From assembly GCF_041260155.1 (NCBI RefSeq), contig NC_091931.1:9343861-9407860 (forward strand): DNA of 64,000 nt, written 5' to 3'. This document shows, in pieces, positions 1-12,904 of this stretch. The translations under genes and the position numbers were made by a program. The notes beneath the pieces are model-generated. The model searched no databases. It saw only the letters and a program-made list of their open reading frames with translations, and had not been told where the DNA came from. Origin of the DNA: Ptychodera flava (Eukaryota > Hemichordata > Enteropneusta > Ptychoderidae). Each line of letters begins with the position of its first letter. Position 1 is the stretch's first letter.

Positions 1-1160
1 AACATAGCGCTATTACAAGAGAAATCAATGCCTAACATATTTGAACCTACCAGCGTCATTTGAGAATAGTTCATAATTATGTACTAGATTTTGATAAACT
101 TCTGCTTAATAACTACTTTCTTACAAATCAATTGTTAAAATATCAGTTGTTACTTTATCGGATTCGCAGTTGTAACTTCATCGGATTCACTTTTTTTGAG
201 AGATCACATGGTGAGCACATTTTTTGCCGAAATTCAATTCGATCAAGCAGTTTTCTTTACTCTGTCATAAAGTCTTCAATGCAAATATTTCTCAGCAGGT
301 TAGGAGCCTTATAAGGGTTTCTGTTTCTAACATATAGGGAAGTTGTCTCCCATCGAACACTGCGATGTATAATTGAAGCGGCGTACGCACTCTGGCTATT
401 TTAATGGAACAAATTATTCATTTGACTGTCACATATTTCTTTGATGACAGTACTTTATGTTGTAGGCCTACTTCTGCACACGAATGCAGCACAACGCACT
501 CGTACATTATCGCAATGAGACAAGTACTTAATTACTCCTGCATGTAATTTTGACGCCATATTTCGTTTGCATCCACCTTACATACATTAATTAATAATGG
601 TCATAGGGATTTGCCTGCAGATTTTATATAGTTTGCCAGAGTAGTGCTCGGCACATTTCCTTTTAACTGACGGGCTTCACTGAGTCTTGATCTCAACAAA
701 GCGCATGTCTGCACTACATATCCATTGCCAATAGCTAACGGCTGAACGTGCTCTGCACATCAAGGTTCGCAATAGATGCTGTTGCATGTTAAGAACGAAC
801 ATGTGTCTGTTTCTTTCATGTTGATATGCAATAAACTTGCAAATTTCAGTAAGCATCATCACGGTCGACTGGAAACTGTATATCTCTGATTTGTTCACTA
901 CTCACTTTGATTATATATTTTTATTCATAAATATTCAAACTTTTGACCGGGAAGATATCTTTGTTCAAGATACGCCAAGGCGAGGATGATTACTACAGTA
1001 TCAGGAGTTAAATACTGTTAGCCTGGTATGAAATTTAAACTAGGCTCTTGAGACTGTGACTCTAATAATATACCCCGCTATAAAAAGGTATATCTTGCCA
1101 AATTCTTCAACATTCTACAAATTAGCCTGCACGCTCGGTTTCAAGCTAAAAGCCAAAAGC
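1..1160. other. AT-rich non-coding stretch
   Basis: I see no exon with convincing splice sites, no domain and no recognisable repeat. The short open frames on both strands have no family resemblance. Confidence 0.5.
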
Positions 1161-1161
1161 G

Positions 1162-1163
<2 letters not shown>

Positions 1164-1225
<62 letters not shown>
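1164..1225. repeat. (TA)n microsatellite
   Basis: About 31 uninterrupted TA units. The tyrosine/isoleucine-rich open frame running through it on the minus strand is an artefact of the repeat. Confidence 0.95.
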
Positions 1226-1231
<6 letters not shown>

Positions 1232-1559
1232 TATATTATATAAATAATGAGCCATCTCAGTAACAAGTATAAATATTGTCGTGGGAAGTTAAAATGTTCA
1301 TGTGTATGATAGCAACATTTAGAAGTATTATTGGTCATTGTTCTATATATATTTTCATTTACCTTATATAGCGTGCTATTGGTAAATGGTTTGACTTTTG
1401 TATTTGTGTTTTTATTGGTATTCTTACATGTCACTTTACCGAGCTCACTGCATTGTAATCCAAATCTTCCAAGAAACTGAGAACTTTCTGGTAGGTAGAA
1501 GTTCATGTCGCCTAAAAAGCAGAGGATCGTTATAAATATTATTGTATTATTCTTCTTCG

Positions 1560-1665
1560 AGATATCTTGATTTGGCCGAGCGGTTTGTCTGTTGCTTCTC
1601 CGCTAAATGACTGATACCGTAGGTTGTGGGTTCGAACCCGATTGAAACACCGTATTGACACGTTT
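1560..1665 (+). mobile_element. tRNA-derived SINE head
   Basis: An A-box-like TGGCCGAGCGG (1573-1583) is followed by a B-box-like GGGTTCGAACCC (1628-1639), the internal RNA polymerase III promoter pair of a tRNA-derived SINE. The A box resembles Leu/Ser tRNAs. The same layout recurs on the minus strand near 1.95, 3.8, 20.5 and 62.1 kb, and more weakly at 60.6 kb on plus, so this is an interspersed family and not a tRNA gene: no complete cloverleaf with acceptor stem can be drawn. The 3' end is unclear. Confidence 0.65.
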
Positions 1666-1934
1666 GACACAAGAGAAGATCTGTCATTAGGAAGTACGGT
1701 ATTATTAATGTCACGGAAGGACATGTCGTGGCAATCAATGAATGGATGACATATATGCTATTTCTGATATCTCAGCATATTTTTGATCGGATTTGGACTT
1801 ACTAGGTCCGCCACCTAGCCATCTCGCGAAGGGATCACAGTCATCACCGCTTAGCCAAATCCCCAAAATGACTACATTGCTTAATACAGCCTTTGGGACA
1901 ATGTTATCCACCAACAGAGCTGTCAACTGATTGT

Positions 1935-2062
1935 AGAAAATATACTTTTCATTGGATTCGAACTCACAACGTACGGCACCTAGTCTCATAACGAAGGCAT
2001 AAGTGTCAAACCATACGACCGAATCCCCACTCTTTAAAAAAGTGGTTTAATGCCAAGCTAAG
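1935..2062 (-). mobile_element. tRNA-derived SINE copy
   Basis: Read on the minus strand: a leader with the inverted pair AACCACT/AGTGG, an A-box-like stretch GGGGATTCGGTCGTATGG, then a B-box-like GAGTTCGAATCC. It aligns with the copies at 3765-3895 and 62095-62215. It is diverged, which suggests an old insertion. Confidence 0.65.
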
Positions 2063-2069
2063 TTATGAG

Positions 2070-3760
2070 AAAAAGAAGATAAGTTATGAGATCAGAACAA
2101 GTAAAAAGGAAAGAATATATAATCTGATTGAGATTCAACTTACACTGGTCATTACTCAAATCTAGAGCTATTTCCGTGTTTACAAAAATATCTCTGTAGT
2201 CCCAAAACTCAGTAAAATAAGTTACGGGAAGTGGCTGAAACCAAATATAGAAGACACATTACTGGTTATAGGTTAAGATATTAACAAAAAAATGTTGAAT
2301 AGTTCAATATTATTTAATTAACTTTGACTCTTTGAAACAAAATGTAAGAAATACAAGTCAAAAAATGCTAAAGACATATCAGATACACAAGACATGCTGT
2401 CTTGAGTATCTAATCAGCTGTCTTATGCATTTCGCATTTTATCTTAAATATTTACAAAGTTGTTCTAGTAATGTCCATTGTTGTGTGCATTTACCATGTT
2501 GTCATGTTCATAAACAAAGTAGTCTCGTATAATAGGCACGCTATCTAGTGTATGTAACATGTTACCATAGAAGTATTGTACAATGGTCGGTCCATAATGG
2601 ATATGGTTTAATGAGTATGTTCCAGCTGTCCCATTGTCCTGTAAGGCGTCGTTGCGCTTAACTAACACACGTGTTTCAAAGCACTATTTCGTAGCGAAAT
2701 GAGACGATGGAACTTTATTAAACTTAATATCTCATTTAAAACTAGAGTATTTGAATAAATCGCGCCAATGTCGCTGAAGCACGACTGAAATAGATTGAAT
2801 GTGCATTTATGGCATAAGAGTTTTGTTTGAGGAATTTCTAATGGGAAATGCTTGCGGTAAGTTTTCAAAACCATTAGCTATTTTGGTACTTTATTTGTCA
2901 CCGAAATACAATTATCCAACTTGAAAACTCATATAGCATAAGTTTTGCATCGTGATGATCATGTCACGTCGTTGTTGGTGTAGTGCCAAATGAAGACCTT
3001 GGAAAAGGTGGTGATTAAGGTAGGCAATGTTATCGGCATCCTTCGGTAGCGTACATATTTATCAGATCAACTTGATTTGAACAAATCTTCATCTCAGTAC
3101 CTTTTGCTGAGTTGTAATTAACCATAAGCAACCAACCGTGTAGCGATTTTCGTGGTGGTTAGGGACACATTTTTGTTCTCTATCCGTTCTTTTATCTATC
3201 CTACTCTACTGACAGACACGGTGCCTATAGCATTGCTGACTTCATCTGTAGTGCTAAAAAACTTTATCGGCCGACCATTTTCTGGAACTAATTCATTGAT
3301 AAAGAAAGACGTGCATCTAACGTTGTCAAACCTCGAAGAATCGAGATAGTTCACTTCAGTCTTCACATGCACAGATGAAGTACTAGAAAGGCGTACATCT
3401 GACTGTACACGTGTGCTATATGACCAGTGAGTAAGGGTTAGAAAATGATCTTTGTGAAAAATGTAAAGATACGGAATAATCGAAACTAAATAATACATTT
3501 TGTCTCACAATTGAACAACTCAAGTACTCGCAGTAAGCCTACTAGCGAAGGGAAGTACAGCTTATTGTACGACGGCAGAACTATGTGTATTTTTACCCCA
3601 CCTCGGCCCCACTGGCCCTTCACTTGCCATGGCTGCGCAGGCCGAAGAATCCGTAAAACAGAAAACCTGACCTCATGAGGTCAACCGGTCAGTATACTTG
3701 TGATTGCCAACTTGGGCGTGCAGAGTAAGGAAAGTTTCCACCCTTACGTCTGTCAATCTG
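2070..3760. other. non-coding stretch
   Basis: Several open frames of 65-100 codons lie here on both strands, overlapping one another. None has a recognisable domain or flanking splice sites. No repeat was recognised. Confidence 0.45.
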
Positions 3761-3764
3761 CAAT

Positions 3765-3895
3765 ACGGATAGTTTCAAATCGGATTCGAACCCACAACAT
3801 ACGGCATCAGTCGCCTAGCTGAGAGGCCACAGACAGAACCACTCGGCTAAATCTCCACTCCCAAAAAAGAGTGGTTCAATAGCCGGCTAAGTTGT
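3765..3895 (-). mobile_element. tRNA-derived SINE copy
   Basis: The best-preserved copy of the family. On the minus strand it has a leader hairpin (AACCACTC ... GAGTGG), the A-box-like GATTTAGCCGAGTGGTT, a Leu/Ser-like long spacer and the B-box-like GGGTTCGAATCC. The lack of a matching acceptor stem argues against a working tRNA. Confidence 0.75.
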
Positions 3896-4285
3896 TACAT
3901 TTTTCTGACTGAGACCGCTCAACACGTTATACATTTCCACACAGCCAGATAGCCAAGGGTTCATTTGCATACAACTTATCATCAAGAACGCAGACAATTA
4001 ATATTTGAATACGGCAGCCGCTTGGTGAATGTACAGTGGGTTTTTTACGACAATGTTTAAAACGTCCCTTTGTATTAAACCAACAAAAATGAAAAGATGA
4101 CATATCTGAAGTTACGGCTTTTACGAACATCAATGCAAATCAAACTGAGTGTTCTCTCAACACTCGACTAACATGCCATTGATATAAGAGGCACAGACAC
4201 CTCACATATAAAATTACGAATGGCTATATTAGGCAATAGTTTATGTCCTTTCTCCCTCAATAAGGGATTCTTATCCAAAACACGG

Positions 4286-4873
4286 TGTTATGTAGGTCAT
4301 TTCCCCCACACTCATCATGACCTGAGTTCAATTAGTCTAGAACATTCTCAAGGTCACTGCCCTTAATGACCTCACAACCTTGAATTCAATTAGTCATGTT
4401 TTGAATGTTTTAGAAATTTAGTTAGTTGTGTGTAAGAGAGATAATTTTAGAACAGTAATTAGCATGTCAATAAAAGTTCTAGATTGTTCTTATATGCTTA
4501 TGTAAGCACATGAGTATAAATACTGGGACAGCAGGCTTGCAGTCAGACTTTGCGATCGTGTCTCTTGTGTGTTACTAAACTCCAGCAGTAGTCCTTCTCA
4601 AGACTTTTCAAGACCTTCACTGCCAACGCTGGATTTACACTGTGGACTTTGTGCAACTTCAAGCCTGCAAGCCATAGGACTGTTCATTCATCCGACAGAC
4701 TGTTACAACTCTGAGACTGGAGCTTTGCCGTCCCAGCTGATATAAGTAGTCTGTACACTTTTAAAGCTTGTACTGTATCCCTGACTTAGTAATTAGTTTT
4801 TTTTTTGTAATAAAGTTTGTTTAAACGGAAACTGCTGAGTTCACCCTTTTGTTCGTTTTCTCTGCACGTAACA
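4286..4873 (+). mobile_element. Solo LTR, probably Ty3/Gypsy-like
   Basis: A 588-bp block begins TGTTATG and ends CGTAACA, giving the TG...CA ends and short inverted termini typical of long terminal repeats. It is flanked by the direct repeat ACGG at 4282-4285 and 4874-4877. Inside are a TATA-box-like TATAAATA near 4515 and AATAAA near 4810, in the order of a U3-R-U5 unit. No internal region lies next to it, so it is a solo LTR left by recombination. The clade is inferred only from LTR shape and duplication length. The intact flanking duplication suggests moderate age. Confidence 0.75.
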
Positions 4874-5399
4874 ACGGTGCTTAGATACCTTTGCAGAAGA
4901 CTGAATTTAAGAAGCCACCAGCCAAACACCATATCCATAATATTTAACAATTAATAGTTCAGAAACGGTTAAGGGAACTGAAAACCAGTAGATAGAGTCA
5001 ATGCTTTTATATGTGACAACTATTATAAACTTACATATTTGTCAGCTTTTCGGATCGGCCAGGCGCAAGATTCGTTGAAGAAAGGTGGCCACCCTATGAC
5101 GTCATTTACAATAACAGTAATATTGTAGAAAAGACAAACTGTTTTATTTCCATGCAGCATCTGTTTAAAATATGCAAGCAATTAAATTTAATGTTACATA
5201 AATTGTGTGAGGCATGTTTGCATCAAATTGAAACATTTCTTAATGATACAAACAAGATGATGATACGTTTCAAACTTTCAATGCATATCGAAACTTGATA
5301 GCTACTCTTCTTCTAAGGTGTTATCTACGATGAAAACGAAAGGACTCTGTATTACTTTCAGTGAAATGTTTAGTTGGAGAGCGAAGCCAAATCTCATCT

Positions 5400-5830
5400 C
5401 TATATCTTTATTCCTTTACAGGTTTTTGTTAAGGTACTATGTGCCTCGAAAGTAAAATATTTTCTTTTTGCTCAAACCTTCCCCTATAAAACTTTAAACC
5501 ATTCTATTATCCTATCAGAATACAGATCAAGGGTTATCTTGCAAAGTTTGGGACTAGAGAAGCAGTTTACCTAACATTAACCGATACTTGCAATTTCATA
5601 TAACCGCCAGCCTTGTATAACTGCAGGAGAATAACAATTTTCGACATTCGAAAAAACTAAAAGCTGTAATGTATTACACCCCAAGGGCTTCCAACTGGCC
5701 GCAATAAGTGGTACATCAGAAAAAATGTAAAAACTTTAAAAGTCGAAATATCTGTACCCGAGACGCATACATCTTCCAAGCTGTTGTAAATTTTCGTAAA
5801 TTGAGGAGTTGAAAGCTTTTACTGTTTGAT
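5400..5830 (+). repeat. Interspersed repeat family A, copy 1
   Basis: About 400 bp shared with 30370-30760, 36000-36380 and 45898-46445. Landmarks in order are TATGYGCCTCGAAAG, TTTTGCTCAAACTTTCC, a 'GCCGCCATCCCTATG'-like segment, 'AATTTTCGA', 'GGTAGATCAGAAAAGAATTG' and 'CCCGAGACGCA'. No coding capacity and no inverted ends are visible, so the class (MITE or SINE-like) is not decided. Confidence 0.65.
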
Positions 5831-5859
5831 CTATTTGAGATTAAATGAAAAATGTACAT

Positions 5860-8800
5860 ATTTATCCATCAAAGATGTCCCATGTTGGTAAAGTCTCAGC
5901 AAAAGTTGTCGCTATTTTTTTGTTTTTTTTTGACAGACATCACCGCGTAGATAGGTAGTACACATCGTAATACTATCACGTTATCCGCCTGCCACCTGTA
6001 CATATTTGGTTATTTATTTTAGACCGTTTTATATTTTTGTCATCTAGAAGAAGAAGAGTGTGCGTGCTCGCTGCGATTGTTTTGATAATGTGTCGTGCAG
6101 CATGAACAAAGAGGGTTACGCTTTGAAAATTGATGGTTAATGGATGAATACAAATTATAAAAATAATGTCAATGACACTTTGCTTCCATTGTTTTCTAAG
6201 ATCATTAATGTTAATGTGACCTTGCTGTATATAAAAGTAAACTAAGTGTCATACTGGTCAGTATTTTGAACGGAATCTGATTATATTAGGAGAAAGCTAA
6301 TCTTTACGATACAAAGTTGAACTAAATGCATTAAAAGTTCTGTAATAATTGCGAACAAGCTAAAATGAAAACTTTCCAGGAAAATTGGACATCAAAGTTT
6401 AAGCTAGAATAAGTGCATGTTTATTGTTTTTCAATCAAAATCGATAAAAATACTCCCAGAAATATAAAGTGACAATTTTGTTTGCACATGAACAAAGGAT
6501 AATTAGCGTGGTTTCGAACGGTAAAGTTAAATGGCGCAACAAAAGAATGGTAACATGAATTCTAATGTTTGATGCAAATGTTTTGAACATCAAATACTCC
6601 TCATACATGAAACAGTTGCTCGTATTTGCAGAGTACACCAACCTTAATGTTTACCATACTTAGCTCACGCCAAAATGAAAATAAATGAAGGTTTACTTTT
6701 ATTATTGCAAGTCATTGTATTCATTAAATTGTGTGTAAACGTCAATTGAATACAAGCTGAATAATCTCTTCGCGAAACTTGTAAAAAGTTAACATATCAT
6801 TAACATTTCGGCCTCGTTATAACTGTCGCTCGATATAAACATTATACTCTTAAAACTTTGACAAATGAGATTGCTTTTCCACATTAACAATATACCGTTC
6901 TAAGCTAATACCAAACCTCGTTTGGGCTGCTTAGGTTACACGTGTAGTTATTGGCCTATGGCTGACACTGCTAATGAGGAGTAGTATCATAGAAACAGGC
7001 AACATCACATATTGACATGCCAATGTGCTCAAATGAACTTGGTTCATAGGCAAGCCGTACGCAAGTTAATGATTCAAGAAAGTGATAAAAAGAAAATCAA
7101 GGACTGTCCTTACCTCTCTTCTCGATAGCAGCAAAACATAAATATTACGAACACTGCAATCCAAGTACCTTGTCAGAAAGATTGTACCATTTTGGTGATC
7201 CAATTTAAAAGTACCTTCCTGGATAAAAAGCATCAATAATTGATAATATCATCTGCCATGACGGTACGCAAAACATGTATGAAGTTGACAATTCACTGTT
7301 TCGGCTATATAAAACCAAGTGCGATTAGGTCATTAACTGATGAAACTTTCTTTGGCGAAAAATTTGAGAAGTTGACCTACGTTAAATGCGAGCTACAGGA
7401 ATGAAAATATTTATTGGGTCTGCTCCAGTTGGTCATAATGTTGGCAGGAGACAAATGCGAATTCAAGACGTCAATCATGATGGGCGGTATGAAAAAATTA
7501 TATCATGTGGACAGGCTCAAGGCCATGTCATAATACTCTGAAATTTAAATAATGCTTTGCTAATATGTGCTTGTATTCATGTTTTATTACATACCATAAC
7601 AAACATGAACAGTTGTGTGTCGTGCTACCTTTACTTGTTCAGCGATGTTTGATACTTTCAAGGAATGTAGATGATGCCATTGATTACAATGATGAGATGT
7701 GAGAGAACACAATATCATTAATGATGAGCTAATACCATTGTTTATCAATCGATGTTGCTGTAATTAGTGTGCCTTAGCTTAAATTAATGTCGAAATCATT
7801 GACCAAATTGTCAACACAAATATCGTAAACAATCCATTTGCATGAGAAACGTATCTGTTAGATATCCAGTTAATCGAAAGTGTTATTTTTCGTATTCTTT
7901 ATTACAATTGAATGACAGTGATATTGGTTTTCCATGCTGCTTTGAACACTGAGGAATCAATGTGTTAACAAACTCCTTTTGAAAACACACATAAGGAAGA
8001 CTTACCATATTTACTTCCTCGAGAAAGAAACTCCCGCGACCTCCACTTACATTTTTATCTTCAAACACAATGTCACCTACATTAGCATCCTAAGTCCAAA
8101 AAAAACACAAGCCTGTCGTTTTCACTGTTGCAAAAAGACATCCACCATTCAAGCTAAAAGCATGTCTTGTCTGCATATCAGTTTTCAATCAGTAAAACAG
8201 CATGAGCAAGGTTTCTGCTACATTTAAAAACCAGCTCATTAAAGACAGCCAAATGCATTATGACAACCTTCAACCTCGTAGAACTACTCAACGAAGGGCT
8301 CTCTTTCACCCCACTGGATTTTGAGACACGTTTTATTGGAAATCCCGTCAAGTTTTGAAAGATATTGCCAAGGCTTGTCAATGCAAAAATTTCAACCGGA
8401 AATCTTGCAGCGTGTTCGCTAAAGGGAGGAAAAACCGGTTCAGCAAAACGGTTGTCACGTGACTATTATGCAAATTATGACTGTGTCCTGTGCACGGTCA
8501 GATTGTTCAATATCAGAGCTTTCAGAAAATATTATTTTATTATGGTTTTGGACTTCTATAAAAAATATTTAAAAAAATCTGAAAGTGTCTCTTTCGTATG
8601 TCGCGGTTTTCTTTTGTAATTAGTGATTTAACTCCAAAAGTAGTGTGCTAAAAGTTGATGAAATCTGCTACATATAATTATCTGACAGATATCTGATTGC
8701 TCTGTTAAACGTACTACTATGTAGTGAGCCTGTTGTAAACCACATGAGCACATTCAGTTCACATCTGGTTTGTATTGCAAAATGAAGTCGCTACTGTTAC

Positions 8801-9810
8801 TTTAGCTAGTCTTAATGGCCTGATTAAATGTTACATCGTAATGATCATGAGCTCAAAACATTATGAGCATGAGTCAAAACTGCTCGAAGACCGTAACTAA
8901 GACCAGATACATATTGAACTATGACCTGCAGTGAAAGTGGAAAAGCCAAGGTGATTTACTGTGGCAGCTGTGCAAGTTGTGGTACATGGTTAATCATGCA
9001 CCAAGTATACAACATCTATTTTGCTACATACCTCTGGAATGTCCACTGAAGCATTGTGTGATTCCACGTTGCATATCGGTGTGTTTTGATATGTCTCTGA
9101 AAAGAAGACAATTGATGGACAATAAAAAATATGCATTTATCAGTATAGTTTTTCTGAATTGTTTGCATCCATGATTTAATTGTGATCCGATACCTCACTT
9201 TATGACAATGTTACGTCTCTTCTACGAAAAAAACAAAAGTAAAAGATTCTATAATGTACTTTCATAAGAGTAACTGAAAATACTAAATAAAATACTAACT
9301 CATTATATCTTTCTAAATACATAAAATATGTATAAGAACTTTAACTTGTATAAGTCCATCTTATTCAATCAAAATATTCTATAATCATAATAAATTACCA
9401 TGCATAATATCCATAATATGGTGAAGGTATGTTGAGAATCGCTAAGTGGGTCATTTCTAAAGGTAGGCTGTGCAATCGTGACAATTAAATATTGTGTACT
9501 ATTAGGAATCATGTGCCAAGGGTATCAATGGCAACGACCGCTGAACTGCTGCTATAGCAAGTTCTGTACCAAAGTGCGAGGCTGTTGCTCCAAAAATCAC
9601 CATCAAAACGAAATAACAACACATCAACATCTTAAACATCATCAAACAAAAACGTAAACATTAAAGAGATAAATCTCGATATCACTAGCTTCGCTTCTTT
9701 AGGGCATTCCGTCAAGAGCACTATTGTACCGAATGCGGATCATTGACAATGACTCAACCAGCTAATTGAGGAGAGAAACAAGAATCAACCGTAAATTCTA
9801 TACGCGTGAC
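5860..9810. other. AT-rich non-coding stretch
   Basis: No supported gene, repeat array or transposon end. Short overlapping open frames near 7.9-8.6 kb and 9.0-9.2 kb have no domain signal. Confidence 0.45.
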
Positions 9811-9819
9811 TCATTGTAT

Positions 9820-10160
9820 AACAACAAGGGCAGTGGATGGTAAGTTCGAGACCCGGCATGGCTATGATGTTTTGTCTTTGAGCAAGACACTTAATTCCTC
9901 ATTGCTTCTCCATACAAAGGAGTGGTGGGTACCTGGTTAGGACAGTGATTGGAATATACACTTTTTTCTCTGCCACGCTAACTAGCTGCACTTATGACCT
10001 GTTGTTTGCTCCCAGGCAGCTGAATGGTATCAAATTAGGTCCAGTGACAAGGGGTAATAAGGATTTATAAAGTGCCTTAAGCACAACTTGTGGATATGTG
10101 CGCTATATAAGAACCCATTATTATTATTATTATTATTATTATTGTTATTATTATTATTAC
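9820..10160 (+). mobile_element. SINE with (ATT)n tail
   Basis: A B-box-like GGTAAGTTCGAGACCCGG lies near 9838, followed by a ~230-bp body that ends in 'GTGCGCTATATAAGAACCC' and an (ATT)n tail (about 10118-10157). A tRNA-derived head, a conserved body and a LINE-like 3' end with a simple-repeat tail are the usual SINE layout; the tail resembles those of L2/CR1-mobilised SINEs. A related head occurs at 33199-33290. Confidence 0.7.
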
Positions 10161-10164
10161 AAGT

Positions 10165-11085
10165 TTAGGGGCTATAAGTATTATATAGAAATCTAATAAC
10201 AGTTCATTGAAGCTGTGGGAATTCTGAAAAAGAGGTGTTGTTTATTTTAATTTTGTCAATAGGGGTGACTTCTAATTGTCGTACGTATATTCTCTCCGCC
10301 CAGTTAGGTGTTCCTTTTGACATCACTACCCTTATGAATATTCATATACTTGCAAAAACTGACAGTCGCTGTGTCTGACAGCACGTGCTCACAGCTGCTG
10401 AGCTGCACAGCGTAGCCTTCGAATGCAGGCCCATCGTGGCAGTCGTGGGCGTGCACAAAACAAGGCACAGCGACTGTGGAGAGTCTATGCCAGTGTAATT
10501 GGCCTTGTAAACGTATCTTCAGCGTGGCATTTGTAGTTGTAGCGAAAACCATTAACCCTCTCCCTATGCTGACGTTGTTGGTTTTATTTTGTTCATGTGC
10601 ATTAAATGTAAGCAATCAAGGAAGTTTTGGGATGGAAATAGAGCAAAGGCATGAGTTTCCGCGAGATCTGTGCTACAAATATAACTTTACGCATGGGCTC
10701 TTTTGCAGTGCGAATCCACAGGCCTTTGGCGAATCAATAAATGCGTTTTTCACCAAGCTGAAAGGTTGAAAGATCCGTCCGTCACTTTGGGACGAGGTAG
10801 ATAAATGCAGTCAAAACCAGCTGGGCACATAATGTGACTTTGTTCTGGAAATTACAAAGACGACCGGCCGTGCGGTGGAACTTTGCAACAAAGTTTTATT
10901 ATCTGAACTGACGTATTTGAATGACAGGCACAGGAAACGAGGGCCAATAAAAACGCATTCTCGTTGCATTTTGATAATAATATATCAATCACAATGACAC
11001 AGAAATTATGCCTCTTCCCGGCAGAAGGGCCATGGCCAATTTTTAGCCCTGCTACAGTATGTCTCAGTGCTGAAAAGGCCATGTT
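10165..11085. other. Stretch with unassigned open frames
   Basis: Overlapping open frames of 97 codons (plus, 10476-10769) and 103 codons (minus, 10304-10615) fall in a slightly GC-richer patch. The plus frame has an internal Met followed by a hydrophobic, signal-peptide-like run (MLTLLVLFCSCALNV). I recognise no family and no splice partners; both are most likely chance frames. Confidence 0.3.
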
Positions 11086-11089
11086 GTTG

Positions 11090-11960
11090 TCAGGTTGTCA
11101 TGGCGACTTTTAAAATTTGCATACAACTCTGAGAGTGAAACGGGTTGTTAATAGGTCACAAAAATTTTGAGTCCCACTGTCGTACATTATACCTGTTTCC
11201 TTGGGTATTAAAGGTGTGCAAGTATACATATCAAAAGACTAGAAAATTCACTTCATGGGCAGAATCTCGTAAAATAGCCTTTTCTTCCCTGGTTAACGAA
11301 AAAAGATACCCCTGATCTAAAATATGCATGGTTTTGAAATAAAAAACTGTGGTTACCTAAATGGTTACCATGGAAACATGAAACAAAAATGACTGGGATT
11401 ACTTTTGATGGAATTTGGAAAAACTTTGAAATTTTAAAATGCAAATAGGTTACTATGGAAACACAGGGTAGTAAAAATTAATATCATGTTTTGTCTTTCT
11501 TACCCAAAATATCCCTTTGATATATTATATTCTGTTGGTTACTGGATTTTAGGTGGAATCTTTGAAAAACTGGTAATTTTTACCACTGAATGGTTACCAT
11601 GGAAACATCTCACATTAAAATTAGTGTGATTTTTTTGATGTGCTAACAAGAAAAACCCTTATTATAATTTTTCTTACATCAATCAATAGTTCTTTAATAG
11701 GAATTAGGGAAAAAGTAACATTTTCAATCCCAAAATAGTTACCATGGCGACTCGAAACATTAAAATAAGTCTGTTTTTTTGTGTTCTCTGACCCGAACTC
11801 CCCCACTAAGTAATTTTCATATCAATCAAAGTAACTTTTCATGGGATATTAGAAAAACTGAAATTTTCAACCCCTAAAATCGTTACCATGGAAACATGGG
11901 GCAGTAAAATCGACATCATATTTGGTCTTTTCGACCCAACATACCCTTATGGTGAAATTT
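11090..11960 (+). repeat. ~145-bp minisatellite with X-box-like cores
   Basis: Degenerate tandem units each contain the near-palindrome GTTACCATGGAAAC or a close variant, near 11363, 11448, 11593, 11739 and 11882, with a weaker one near 11092. Spacing is about 85, 145, 146 and 143 bp. Between the cores the units share phrases such as 'AAAAACTGAAATTTT' and 'CTTTTCGACCCAA'. The core matches the known RFX/X-box consensus GTTNCCATGGNAAC. Whether it binds anything is not shown by sequence. Confidence 0.75.
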
Positions 11961-12119
11961 TCACGGAAATTGAACCTAATGGGTCGTAGGAAACGGTGGA
12001 TCACTGCAAGTGCCAGGAAAAAGCTGCAGAAACTAATGACAACAACATGCCACCAAGGACCCTAGGACAATGCCTGTGTATTTGTGTGAGACAAACTATC
12101 CGAACTAATATGACAAGTC

Positions 12120-12320
12120 TAATCCAAGATCCTGGGCTTGTGAGATTCGGATCTAATTACCCTGACCTTCGACTAGTTGCAGATGATACAAATCTATTTC
12201 GCATTTTCCAGCTAACGTAAGAAATATAGATCTATGTAAAGTCGATCATCACCTCACGAATGTTACAGGCTGGCATGATGGTAATAAGTTGATCATAAAA
12301 GTAATATTTTTCTGGATTTC
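12120..12320 (+). pseudogene. LINE reverse-transcriptase relic
   Basis: Plus-strand frames read LVADDTNLFRIF (about 12172-12207) and, just after a frame change, a segment like HHLTNVTGWHDGNKLIIK. These resemble the catalytic [YF]ADDTNLF motif and the downstream 'W...NKL.IN..K' region of Jockey/CR1/L2-type LINE reverse transcriptases. The stop and frame change show it is dead; about 60 codons remain. Confidence 0.5.
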
Positions 12321-12848
12321 GAGCTCCCTCCCAATCCTCATTCCAGAACGTGGGAATTTATATGTTTATAAAGTTCACTTCTTGTAGGGATATTTATTTT
12401 AGAATGGTATCATCGGAATTTTCCTTTTCCTATGCAAGATTATTATGAAATGGTTGATCATTGTTATGACACATAGATTCAAACGTGGTGCGTATACATC
12501 TTCACCTAGAATGCATACCTCTGTGGTCAATTTGCAATTTCGTATATGAGTTCGAAGCTATGAAACAATTCACCAAATATTGTTAAAATGAGTACATCAA
12601 GATACAAGTTCATCAAAAGATTAGGACTGTGCAAATGACAAGACTAGTAATGATAAACGTTAATACTTAAAATTTCACTGAGCACTACATAATGTTACAT
12701 GGAATGTAAGCTTTGAAGAGTTGGCACCAGAACAGATTAACATACTTAGCCATTTTTCTCGTTCTATTTGTCCTTTTTCCTTCTTTAGTTTTTGTAATGT
12801 TAAACTTATACGTAACAGATGTCAAAAGTCAAAGAAACTTGAAGAATG

Positions 12849-12903
12849 ACTGAATGAATAAATAAATAAATGAACGAACGAACGAACGAATGAATGAATG
12901 AAT
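12849..12903. repeat. (GAAT/GAAC)n microsatellite
   Basis: Tetranucleotide tract changing from AATA through AACG to AATG units, which indicates slippage with point variation. Confidence 0.85.
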
Positions 12904-12904
12904 C

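Noticed and set aside
1572-1650. Possible tRNA-Leu/Ser gene
   Set aside because: A and B boxes are present but there is no acceptor stem, and the segment belongs to a dispersed SINE family.
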